The notes under the pieces are model-generated. The model saw nothing but the letters and a program-made list of their open reading frames with translations, searched no databases and was not told where the DNA came from. Source: CAZEQL01 sp964514415 (GTDB lineage Bacteria > Chloroflexota > Dehalococcoidia > GIF9 > AB-539-J10). From it: a stretch of DNA of 5,966 bases. Made by a program: the position numbers and the translations under genes. The stretch covers positions 1-5,966 of the forward strand of contig CAZEQL010000052.1 of NCBI GenBank assembly GCA_964514415.1. Reading direction: 5' to 3'. Shown in pieces: positions 1-5,795 of this stretch. The number at the start of each line of letters is the position of its first letter. The stretch's first letter is position 1.

Positions 1-18
1 ACTTTAAGGGCAAAGTGA

Positions 19-47
19 TTGACAAATGCAACTGTCTGGGGGATAAT
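19..47 (+). promoter_or_regulatory. Sigma70-type promoter of the rpsP-khpA operon
   Basis: A perfect -35 box TTGACA (19-24) is followed after exactly 17 bases by GATAAT (42-47), a five-of-six match to TATAAT. The expected transcription start is about base 53-55, only 4-6 bases before the rpsP ATG at 59. The G-run at 38-42 lies between the boxes and 16 bases from the ATG, so it is too far to be a normal ribosome binding site. The match is seen directly; activity is inferred. Confidence 0.65.
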
Positions 48-58
48 ATCCAAATTAA

Positions 59-352
59 ATGGTTAAAATCAGATTAAGCAGGGTAGGAAGGAAGCATAGG
101 CCGGCATATCGGGTTGTAGTAGCTGATAGCCGTTCACCACGTGATGGCGCCTTCATTGAGATTATTGGACATTACAATCCTTTGCTCGACCCTGCTGGTA
201 TTGATATTAACGAAGAAAAGGCTTTAAAGTGGCTTAATTGCGGAGCTCAGCCTACAGATACGGTGAGCAGCTTACTCCGCAAATTAGGCATTACGGATAA
301 ATTTGAGCAACAGTCTTGCAGCAAAGCTACAAAAAAGAAGTTGAATAAATAG
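59..352 (+). CDS. rpsP: 30S ribosomal protein S16
   Basis: Small-subunit ribosomal protein S16, which binds 16S rRNA and helps assemble the 30S body. The 97-residue product opens with the hallmark MVKIRLSRVG stretch. It continues with the family signature RVVVADSRSPRDG (residues 18-30), IEIIGHYNPL (33-42) and EEKALKWLNCGAQPTDTV (52-69). The conserved core ends near residue 80. The last ~17 residues are a lysine-rich tail, making it slightly longer than the usual 80-90 residues. The start is fixed by an in-frame TAA immediately upstream (56-58). No Shine-Dalgarno sequence lies at normal distance, and a consensus promoter sits directly upstream, so the message may be nearly leaderless. khpA follows after 60 bases on the same strand, the usual bacterial order. 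The gene normally found upstream in many genomes, ffh, is not visible in the 58 bases available. Confidence 0.97.
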   Translation: MVKIRLSRVGRKHRPAYRVVVADSRSPRDGAFIEIIGHYNPLLDPAGIDINEEKALKWLNCGAQPTDTVSSLLRKLGITDKFEQQSCSKATKKKLNK

Positions 353-370
353 AAACAATCTCATTCTAGT

Positions 371-390
371 TTGTGAGCGGAAGTTCACAA
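371..390 (+). promoter_or_regulatory. Intercistronic hairpin with GGAA tetraloop between rpsP and khpA
   Basis: Bases 371-378 (TTGTGAGC) pair with 383-390 (GTTCACAA) over eight positions, including one G-U, around a GGAA loop of the stable GNRA class. No run of T follows, so it does not look like a terminator. It lies 13 bases before the khpA ribosome binding site and could act as an mRNA stabiliser or processing point. That role is inference; only the pairing is visible. Confidence 0.4.
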
Positions 391-412
391 GATTAATTGT
401 TATGGAGGTAGA

Positions 413-640
413 ATGAAAGACTTGGTAGATTACATCGTTAAAGCTATTGTGGCGGAACCTGATAAAGTGGTCATCACCGAGGAAGACAGTGACATGGGTT
501 TGTTGATTAAGTTGGAAGTTGCCCCTGAGGATAAAGGCAGGGTTATTGGTAGGCAAGGACGAGTAGCTGAAGCAATGCGTACCTTGCTTCGAGTAAAGGC
601 AGCCAAGGACGATATTAGAGTCAGGTTAGAAATAGTGTAA
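413..640 (+). CDS. khpA: KH-domain RNA-binding protein KhpA (YlqC family)
   Basis: A 75-residue single type II KH domain protein. In the family it is a small RNA chaperone that in Firmicutes partners KhpB and affects cell division and cell envelope genes; no KhpB is in this window. The N-terminal MKDLVDYIVKAIV helix is typical. The nucleic-acid-binding GxxG loop is G46-R47-Q48-G49 within GRVIGRQGRVAEAMRTLL, and the protein ends right after the last strand (IRVRLEIV), so it is full length. The start has a strong ribosome binding site, GGAGGT at 404-409, four bases from the ATG counted from GGAGG. It is co-transcribed with rpsP by position. In many bacteria rimM and trmD follow; here the operon stops after this gene. 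Confidence 0.95.
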   Translation: MKDLVDYIVKAIVAEPDKVVITEEDSDMGLLIKLEVAPEDKGRVIGRQGRVAEAMRTLLRVKAAKDDIRVRLEIV

Positions 641-650
641 TTGAACTGGT

Positions 651-719
651 TCCGTTGCGTCATTTCTCTCTAGCGGCGTTTTCTCTCAGCTACCTTCAAT
701 CTAGCTGAGGAGCGACGGA
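651..719 (+). other. Nested inverted repeats just after khpA (possible structured RNA)
   Basis: An inner hairpin has eight perfect pairs, CTCAGCTA (685-692) with TAGCTGAG (702-709), and a nine-base loop. It is enclosed by an outer stem, TCCGTTGC (651-658) with GCGACGGA (712-719), eight pairs with one G-U. The structure begins 11 bases after the khpA stop. No T-run follows, so it is not a standard terminator. It matches no riboswitch or leader that I recognise. It could be a 3' UTR structure protecting the rpsP-khpA message, or remnant sequence where operon genes were lost. Confidence 0.35.
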
Positions 720-779
720 GGGCAGCTTCAGCAGTATCTGTCTCGGGTGGTTATCAGTAGCCTTTCCCTGTGAGTATTT

Positions 780-827
780 AAGGGACTTCTCAATGTAGTG
801 CCGCCACTACATCTCTCCTTTAGTTTT
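780..827 (+). terminator. Candidate terminator of the rpsP-khpA operon
   Basis: A perfect eight-pair hairpin, ATGTAGTG (793-800) with CACTACAT (805-812), has a CCGC tetraloop. A possible outer stem pairs AAGGG (780-784) with TCCTT (816-820). A pyrimidine-rich stretch ending in TTTT (824-827) follows. The T-run is interrupted and offset from the stem, so termination is plausible but not textbook. It lies ~150 bases after khpA. Confidence 0.35.
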
Positions 828-1066
828 GCTAGGAAGTGATCATTTGGTATTACCTGTTCATAGAAAAGATTTACCAAAGAAGGAATCCATAGTAGTTTTT
901 ATGTCTTATCTTCGCTATACTTTAGTTTTTCTGAGGTATAGTAGCTTTAAGGCTATTTGCTAGCTCTGCAGGAAGGGAATTTGAGAAATTGATAAACGCT
1001 CTTAAGAAGGGGGTTGGAACTAACCAAATTGTCTCAAGCTAAACTGTTACTGGAGCTGGATTAGCA
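828..1066 (+). other. Non-coding stretch before the permease remnant, with one A/T-rich hairpin
   Basis: No credible gene lies between khpA and base 1067. One strong inverted repeat pairs CTATACTTTAG (915-925) with CTGAGGTATAG (931-941), eleven pairs with two G-U, around a loop of five T. TATACT (916-921) resembles a -10 box, but I find no matching -35 at 16-18 bases, so no promoter is called. A short open frame through 834-960 (ending LRYSSFKAIC) matches nothing I know. A possible ribosome binding site for the next frame is GGAG at 1052-1055, eleven bases before its ATG. Confidence 0.4.
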
Positions 1067-1405
1067 ATGACATTAGCCCAAATCCTTGCCATTGTAATCT
1101 TCGTGGCGATGTTTATTACTATCATTAGTGGCAAGGTGCATCGTTTTATCCCTGCTCTTATCGGTGCTGCTCTTATCTTCGTTATCATCTTCTTTGGTAT
1201 CTTGCAAAGCACGGAGGGAGTTTATCACGTTTTGAACCTTGAGCAGCTTGGTCAACTAAAGTTCTGGGTACCTGGACATGAGCACATAGAGTCTCATGGC
1301 GTAAACTGGCAAACCATCATCTTTATCGGTGGCATGATGGTCATGGTGGAGGGATTTGAAAAGCCGATAGAGAAGACAGTACAACGGAGGTATCTGCGAT
1401 GCTGA
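1067..1405 (+). pseudogene. N-terminal remnant of an ArsB/NhaD-type (SLC13-like) permease with a foreign tail
   Basis: The 112-residue frame begins like a full ion permease of the ArsB/NhaD superfamily, polytopic membrane transporters normally well over 400 residues. It has a first membrane helix at ~3-21, a second at ~27-46, a soluble stretch containing FWVPGHEHIESHGVNWQ, and the start of a third helix TIIFIGGMMVMVEG (83-96). After G96 (base ~1354) the family resemblance stops. Sixteen polar, basic residues (FEKPIEKTVQRRYLRC) follow and then a stop. At least three quarters of the permease is missing, so transport activity is very unlikely. The TGA (1403-1405) overlaps the ATPase ATG (1399), the ATGCTGA arrangement typical of coupled genes. 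The tail may therefore be the end of whatever gene once preceded the ATPase. The family call is from recognition, not a search. Confidence 0.7.
1386..1391 (+). promoter_or_regulatory. Ribosome binding site that fixes the ATPase start
   Basis: GGAGGT lies seven bases before the ATG at 1399. It is inside the 3' end of the permease remnant and lies to the right of the apparent junction (~1354). It therefore appears to have come with the ATPase, not with the permease. Confidence 0.75.
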
Positions 1406-4107
1406 ATGGGACTAGTTGGTATCAGTTACCACCGGAACAAGTTTTTGAAATCTTAGAAGCTAGTAATGCCGGGCTCACTTCCAGCGAGGCACAGGCAAGG
1501 CTGGAAAAATATGGTTATAACGAATTAACGTTCCGGGGGCAAGGACCTGTCATCCGATTCTTACTTCAATTTCATAACCCTCTGATATACGTCTTGCTTG
1601 TTGCTGGCCTGGTTACCGCTATCATGGGCATATGGACAGATACGGCGGTCATTCTGGGGTGCGTCATCCTCAATGTGATAATAGGTTTCATTCAGGAGGG
1701 GAAGGGTGGAGCCGCTATAGAGGCGCTGAAGAAGATGATGGTTCTGGAGAGCACTGTGCTTAGGGATGGAGAGAAGAAGGTCATACCATCGCGGGAATTG
1801 GTTCCTGGCGATGTTGTTTTGCTTGAGGCTGGTGACAAAGTGCCTACAGACTTGCGCTTGTTCTATACAAAAAACGTGAGCGCAGACGAAGCAGCTCTTA
1901 CCGGAGAATCAACGCCGGTGGATAAGAATATTGAACCCATTTCGAGAGCAAATTTGTCGCCAGCAGACCAGCGGTGTATTTCCTTTAGTGGCACCTTCAT
2001 TACTCGTGGCTCGGCACAGGGGGTTGTAGTAGACACTGGAGAACAAACTGAGTTTGGTAAAATCGCCAAACTCATGAAAGAGACTCGCAAGACCCTTACC
2101 CCACTACAGAGAAAGATAGCCGACTTCACCAAGTTCTTAGTCATCGCTATCCTTGCCCTTGCTGCCGTTAATTTTATACTAGGAGTAGTGTTTGGCTATG
2201 ACCTCGCCTATTCTTTCCTTGCCTCGGTAGCTCTTGCTGTGGCGGCAATACCTGAGATGCTGCCAGCCATAGTAGCTGCCATTTTGGCCATGGCTGCGAT
2301 GGCTATGGCAAAAAAGAATGCTCTCATAAGGAAACTACCGGCAGCGGAGACACTGGGGTGCGCTACAGTTATCTGCTCGGATAAGACGGGAACGCTCACC
2401 AAAAATCAGATGACTATAGTAAAGGTATATTGTGGAGGGAGAGACTGTAGCGTGACTGGGGTTGGATACGAGCCCAGGGGGGAATTTATTCAAGGAGACA
2501 AAAGGGTTAATCTGATGCCAGAGGATAGTGACTTAGTTGAAACCTTGAGAGCCGGTTACTTATGTAATAATGCTAGTCTAATAGAAGACGAAGGGAGATA
2601 TAACATTGCTGGAGACTCCACCGAAGGGGCTTTGGTAGTCTCGGCGAGCAAGGCTGGTATCACCGAAAAGCTCCCCAGACTAGATGAGATACCTTTTGAA
2701 TCAGAGCAACAATATATGGCTACCTTGCATGAGGGCAAAGGGGGAAATATTATCTATGTCAAGGGCTCACCGGAGAAGGTTTTACGGATGTGCCAAAGTC
2801 AGCTGATTAATGGAAGTAATGAGCCTTTAAGGAATAGGGAGATATTGAAAAAGGCGGATGACATGGCGGGAGAAAGCTTGAGGGTGCTCAGCATGGCATA
2901 TAAGACCGTGTCTAAGGAGAAAATGTCACTTGAGCCAAAAGATATAGAAAACCTAACTTTCCTTGGGCTTCAAGGGATGATTGACCCACCTAGGGAAGAG
3001 GCGATAGAGGCAGTTGGCAAATGCAAGAAAGCTGGGATAAGGACGGTAATGATAACTGGCGACCATGCTCAGACGGCAAAAGCTATTGCCCGACAGCTAG
3101 GAATTGACGAGGGTAAGGTATTGACAGGGGAAGAGCTATCAAGAATGAGCGATGAGGAGTTATATGAAGTTGTGGACAAAGTCTCGGTGTATGCCAGAGT
3201 TGCCCCGGAGCATAAGCTACGGATAGCAACGCAATTGCAAAAGAGGGGACATATTGCTGCGGTTACTGGTGACGGGGTAAATGACGCCCCAGCGCTGAAG
3301 GCTGCTGACATTGGCGTAGCTATGGGAATAACGGGAACCGAAGTGAGTAAGGAAGCCTCTGACATGGTTCTTGCTGATGACAACTTTGCCAGCATAGTGG
3401 GGGCGGTGGAGGAAGGTAGACATGCCTGGAAAAACCTCGAAAAAGCAATCCTGTATACTCTTCCCACAAATGGGGGACAGGCTCTTCTGATAATGGGGGC
3501 AATATTAGTGGCACCATTTATACCTCTTTTCGCCCTACGTCTTCCTTTGGAGCCGATACACATCCTGTGGGTAAATTTGGCTGACTCGGTATTTCTCACC
3601 TTGCCTCTTATGATGGAGCCTAAGGAAAAGGGATTGCTTGAAAGCTCTCCACGTGACCCCAAGGGGGAAATAGCTAATCGCTTATTTTTCGAGAAAGTAG
3701 GACTGGTTTCCGTGGTAATGGCGCTCACTGGCTTCGCTATATACTATTACTACGGAATGCCAGCTTTTTCCAGCTCAGTAGATACATTCCGATTGACCCA
3801 GGCACAAACAGCGGTGTTCATGGCTGTCAAACTGTTACATGTAGGCTTTATTATTACTGCCAGGTCAATAACAAAATCCGCATTTACCTTTAGTCCCTTC
3901 TCAAATAAATGGGTGCTCTTAGGTATCGCAGTAATTATAGCCACTCAGCTTATGATAACCTATATCCCCTTTCTCAATGTTTTATTTAGAACAGCACCCT
4001 TTCCTACGGAATGGTGGCCAATTATAATTTTAGCTCTATTTCCGGGATTTCTCGTAATCGAGCTAGAAAAGTTCCTGAGAAGGCAATTAGGGAAAAAGAT
4101 GTCGTAG
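1399..4107 (+). CDS. Cation-transporting P-type ATPase, P2-like, ion unknown
   Basis: A 902-residue inner-membrane pump that would couple ATP hydrolysis to cation transport through a phospho-aspartate cycle. Parts in order: N-terminal cation-ATPase domain (~5-75); M1-M2 (~60-100); actuator domain with TGES (168-171); M3-M4 (~243-300) with PEMLP (285-289); phosphorylated D328 in DKTGT; nucleotide-binding KGSPE (455-459); MIDPPR (527-532); TGD (553-555); hinge TGDGVNDAP (623-631); six further helices (M5-M10, ~684-888). All catalytic motifs are intact, and length and ten helices are normal for P2 pumps. Compared with SERCA, E309 is kept as E286, N768 as N691, N796 as N726 and D800 as D729. However E771 becomes Q694, T799 becomes A728 and E908 aligns with H814, with K811 nearby. 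PEML in M4 also recalls the MgtA group. Ca2+, Mg2+, Na+, K+ or H+ cannot be decided. No heavy-metal CXXC domain or CPC motif is present. The next gene starts eight bases after the stop. Confidence 0.95.
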   Translation: MLNGTSWYQLPPEQVFEILEASNAGLTSSEAQARLEKYGYNELTFRGQGPVIRFLLQFHNPLIYVLLVAGLVTAIMGIWTDTAVILGCVILNVIIGFIQEGKGGAAIEALKKMMVLESTVLRDGEKKVIPSRELVPGDVVLLEAGDKVPTDLRLFYTKNVSADEAALTGESTPVDKNIEPISRANLSPADQRCISFSGTFITRGSAQGVVVDTGEQTEFGKIAKLMKETRKTLTPLQRKIADFTKFLVIAILALAAVNFILGVVFGYDLAYSFLASVALAVAAIPEMLPAIVAAILAMAAMAMAKKNALIRKLPAAETLGCATVICSDKTGTLTKNQMTIVKVYCGGRDCSVTGVGYEPRGEFIQGDKRVNLMPEDSDLVETLRAGYLCNNASLIEDEGRYNIAGDSTEGALVVSASKAGITEKLPRLDEIPFESEQQYMATLHEGKGGNIIYVKGSPEKVLRMCQSQLINGSNEPLRNREILKKADDMAGESLRVLSMAYKTVSKEKMSLEPKDIENLTFLGLQGMIDPPREEAIEAVGKCKKAGIRTVMITGDHAQTAKAIARQLGIDEGKVLTGEELSRMSDEELYEVVDKVSVYARVAPEHKLRIATQLQKRGHIAAVTGDGVNDAPALKAADIGVAMGITGTEVSKEASDMVLADDNFASIVGAVEEGRHAWKNLEKAILYTLPTNGGQALLIMGAILVAPFIPLFALRLPLEPIHILWVNLADSVFLTLPLMMEPKEKGLLESSPRDPKGEIANRLFFEKVGLVSVVMALTGFAIYYYYGMPAFSSSVDTFRLTQAQTAVFMAVKLLHVGFIITARSITKSAFTFSPFSNKWVLLGIAVIIATQLMITYIPFLNVLFRTAPFPTEWWPIIILALFPGFLVIELEKFLRRQLGKKMS

Positions 4108-4115
4108 ATTTAGAA

Positions 4116-4685
4116 ATGATGGGAAGTGTAGCCCACAGGTTGCTTTGGGGAATGAAAGCACCTATAGTCTTCATAAGATCCACGGGTCCCCAGCCAGAAG
4201 TAGGTACAGGAGGCTTGCTAAGCAAAATTCTAGTTCCGCTGGATGGCTCTGAGGCTGGCGAGGCATCACTTCCGTGGGTGGAAGGACTCGGGGTGAAGCT
4301 GAAAACAGAGGTTATTCTCCTTCAAGTTGTAGCACCAGGGCAACACGTTCGCACTATTGGAGGATTGGACTATTTCTTATACCCGGAGCAAGGAGTGGAA
4401 TCACTGAAGAGAAGAGCAAAGGATTATCTGGAAAAGGCAAGTATTGCTCTCAGCCAGGCAGGATGTCTGGTAAGACCTGAAGTAAGAGTCGGCAATGCTG
4501 TCCAAGAAATTGTCAATATGGCTGATGAAATCAATGCTGGCTTAGTTGCCATATCAGCACATGGGCAAGCAGGCATTAAAAAGTGGGCTTTTGGTAGTGT
4601 TGCTGATAAGGTTCTACAAGCGGGGCATACGCCGATTATGCTGGTAAGAACTCCTTATTCATCATCTACTACCCCGTGGTCGTAA
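4116..4685 (+). CDS. Universal stress protein (UspA), tandem type with first domain truncated
   Basis: A cytosolic nucleotide-binding stress protein of the UspA family. A complete USP domain spans residues ~34-178. It starts with LLSKILVPLDGSEAGEASLP and ends with AHGQAGIKKWAFGSVADKVLQAGHTPIMLVR. H149-G150, then nine residues, then G160-S161 matches most of the ATP-binding G-2x-G-9x-G(S/T) pattern, with S147 in place of the first G. Before it, residues 3-21 (GSVAHRLLWGMKAPIVFIR) clearly repeat the end of a USP domain. The gene was therefore once a two-domain USP and has lost nearly all of domain 1. I place the start at ATG 4116, or 4119; both are in frame just past the ATPase stop. The open frame extends back to 4011, but that part is ATPase sequence in another frame. 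No good ribosome binding site precedes it, so translation may depend on coupling to the ATPase. USP genes beside P-type pumps are known, for example Rv1996 next to ctpF in M. tuberculosis. Confidence 0.85.
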   Translation: MMGSVAHRLLWGMKAPIVFIRSTGPQPEVGTGGLLSKILVPLDGSEAGEASLPWVEGLGVKLKTEVILLQVVAPGQHVRTIGGLDYFLYPEQGVESLKRRAKDYLEKASIALSQAGCLVRPEVRVGNAVQEIVNMADEINAGLVAISAHGQAGIKKWAFGSVADKVLQAGHTPIMLVRTPYSSSTTPWS

Positions 4686-4800
4686 AGATAATCAATAGCA
4701 TGTGGAACACAATTCGTATCTTGTCGGCATATTGGGGGAGTACCCGAAATAAGCTATAGAAGGCGATAATTATTCTTATACTAAGCCAGTGAGTTTAAAT

Positions 4801-4827
4801 AAGGGGAATCCATGGGATGCCCTTTTG
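4801..4827 (+). terminator. Terminator of the ATPase-USP unit
   Basis: AAGGG (4801-4805) pairs with CCCTT (4820-4824). A small internal loop separates it from ATCC (4808-4811) paired with GGAT (4815-4818), closing on ATG. TTTT (4823-4826) ends and follows the stem. It lies ~115 bases past the USP stop, between convergent genes, as expected for a terminator. The U-run is short, so efficiency is uncertain. Confidence 0.5.
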
Positions 4828-4838
4828 TCTAGACAAAA
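4823..4838. repeat. 16-base perfect palindrome between the two terminators
   Basis: TTTTGTCT (4823-4830) is exactly mirrored by AGACAAAA (4831-4838). The T-run serves the plus-strand hairpin, and the A-run (T on the minus strand) serves the opposed hairpin. The palindrome may therefore simply be the fused tails of a two-way terminator. As duplex DNA it would also suit a dimeric repressor, but no nearby start supports that. Confidence 0.6.
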
Positions 4839-4859
4839 ACCTATACCCATTGGTATTAG
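4835..4859 (-). terminator. Terminator of the minus-strand BFN gene
   Basis: Read on the minus strand, CTAATACC (4859-4852) pairs with GGTATAG (4847-4841) with one bulged base and an AATG loop. A run of five T (4839-4835) follows. It lies ~85 bases beyond the stop of the convergent BFN-domain gene, facing the plus-strand terminator. Confidence 0.55.
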
Positions 4860-4943
4860 AAGGCTGAAAGCTACATAGAAGCCAACAGCAAGCAATTGCA
4901 TGACATTGGCCATTTTTTCACTAAAACTCCTATTCACAACTTG

Positions 4944-5465
4944 CTAAGATTTGCGTTTCCTAAAATCCTCTAAATCAAGTGTGTTTATGAAATCCTTATA
5001 TGCTGACAATCCCTTCAGTTCTTGCTCATCAACTTTGCCCTCGGAAACAGGTTTACTCCCCTCTTCGTCAAGTATAATGCCTGCTTTGTCTAGCACTGAT
5101 TCCTCAGCATATATTGGTGCCCCAGCTCTCACTGCTAGAGCTAAAGCATCACTGGGGCGGGAATCAACCTCAACTTGCGTGCCATCAACATTAAGAGAAA
5201 GTTTGGCATAAAAAGTATCGTTTTGAAGTTCGTTTACCACAACATAGTTAACGGAAGCTCCTAAGGTGGTAATCACAGATTGTAACAAATCGTGGGTCAA
5301 GGGACGAGATAATTCGATATTTTGCAGTTTTACTGCGATGGCATCTGCCTCAGCGGGACCAATCCAAATGGGTAAATAGCGATTAGACTCCTTTTCCTTC
5401 AAGATCACCACACGCTGATAATTCATCAAGCTTACTCGAATACTATCAACAGTCATCTCTACCAT
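4944..5465 (-). CDS. BFN-domain (bifunctional nuclease, DUF151) protein
   Basis: A 173-residue cytosolic protein with a BFN domain (PF02577 family) over roughly residues 1-130. Family members have been reported as DNase/RNase in plants; most bacterial copies are uncharacterised, and the role here is unknown. Diagnostic stretches are the opening MTVDSIRVS (4-12), LPIWIGPAEADAIAVKL (31-47), RPLTHDLLQSVITTLGA (54-70), the signature DSRPSDALALAVRAGAPIYAEE (101-122) and VLDKAGI (124-130). The C-terminal ~40 residues are acidic then basic, and less conserved. Length is typical and nothing is broken. The ATG at 5465 has a ribosome binding site, AAAGGGGGTG (5480-5471), with its G-run seven bases upstream. 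A promoter lies just beyond, so the gene is probably transcribed alone. It converges on the USP gene, with opposed terminators between them. Confidence 0.93.
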   Translation of the reverse strand: MVEMTVDSIRVSLMNYQRVVILKEKESNRYLPIWIGPAEADAIAVKLQNIELSRPLTHDLLQSVITTLGASVNYVVVNELQNDTFYAKLSLNVDGTQVEVDSRPSDALALAVRAGAPIYAEESVLDKAGIILDEEGSKPVSEGKVDEQELKGLSAYKDFINTLDLEDFRKRKS

Positions 5466-5494
5466 GATGCCACCCCCTTTTAAACTAAGAAGTT

Positions 5495-5524
5495 ATTCTA
5501 CTCCTATACTCCTAAATTAGTCAA
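5495..5524 (-). promoter_or_regulatory. Promoter of the BFN gene
   Basis: On the minus strand, TTGACT (5524-5519) is followed after 18 bases by TAGAAT (5500-5495). Each is a five-of-six match to the sigma70 consensus. The start of transcription would be near 5488, leaving a leader of ~23 bases that contains the ribosome binding site. Confidence 0.6.
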
Positions 5525-5711
5525 TAACTCAAGGCAGGTGGGTCTATGCTGATTTATATGGAAAAGTGATAAGGTAGTAAGAAGCCTGAAACGAGGAAAA
5601 CAAAGGGAAAAGAGGTTTTACCACCAGTGATTTTACTGGGGGGGCAATACAAAAATCAAAATGCTAAAACGAAATTCCTATGGCTTTAAGAAATGTGGAG
5701 GTCTATTAGAG

Positions 5712-5792
5712 AAAAAAGGCTCTTAGGATTTATATCATCTCGTAGCTGTTTCCACACAATTTGACAAAGAGCCCACTGCATCCGTGTCAAAT
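5712..5792. repeat. Two adjoining inverted repeats in the gene-free stretch 5525-5795
   Basis: The ~270 bases between the BFN promoter and the right-edge frame contain no credible gene on either strand. Two perfect inverted repeats lie side by side. ATTTGACA (5759-5766) pairs with TGTCAAAT (5785-5792) across 18 bases. GGCTCTT (5718-5724) pairs with AAGAGCC (5767-5773) across 42 bases. On the minus strand the second is followed by six T (5717-5712), so together they could form a terminator for the reading frame ending at 5796, or the end of a mobile element. Confidence 0.4.
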
Positions 5793-5795
5793 CAT

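Noticed and set aside
1..58. End of an ffh gene upstream of rpsP
   Set aside because: The 58 bases hold a promoter and no convincing coding tail.
284..663. Minus-strand open frames over rpsP and khpA
   Set aside because: They are antisense to well-conserved genes, lack ribosome binding sites and have no recognisable product.
641..1066. Metal-sensing riboswitch (M-box or yybP-ykoY) ahead of the pump locus
   Set aside because: I looked because such switches control cation pumps. The conserved core sequences I know are not present, and the pump itself starts beyond the permease remnant.
3069..3728. 219-codon open frame on the minus strand inside the ATPase
   Set aside because: It lies wholly opposite strongly conserved ATPase motifs (TGD, GDGVNDAP, M5-M6). 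Its product is compositionally odd and matches no family I know.
4011..4115. Earlier ATG (4011) for the USP gene
   Set aside because: The extra 35 residues are the ATPase C-terminus read in another frame and show no USP features. ATG 4116/4119 sits at the remnant domain edge.
881..4813. GGAATCCAT occurring at both 882-890 and 4805-4813
   Set aside because: A single nine-base match with no flanking similarity is compatible with chance.
4951..5211. 86-codon plus-strand frame inside the BFN gene
   Set aside because: It is a serine-rich shadow of the conserved BFN reading frame.
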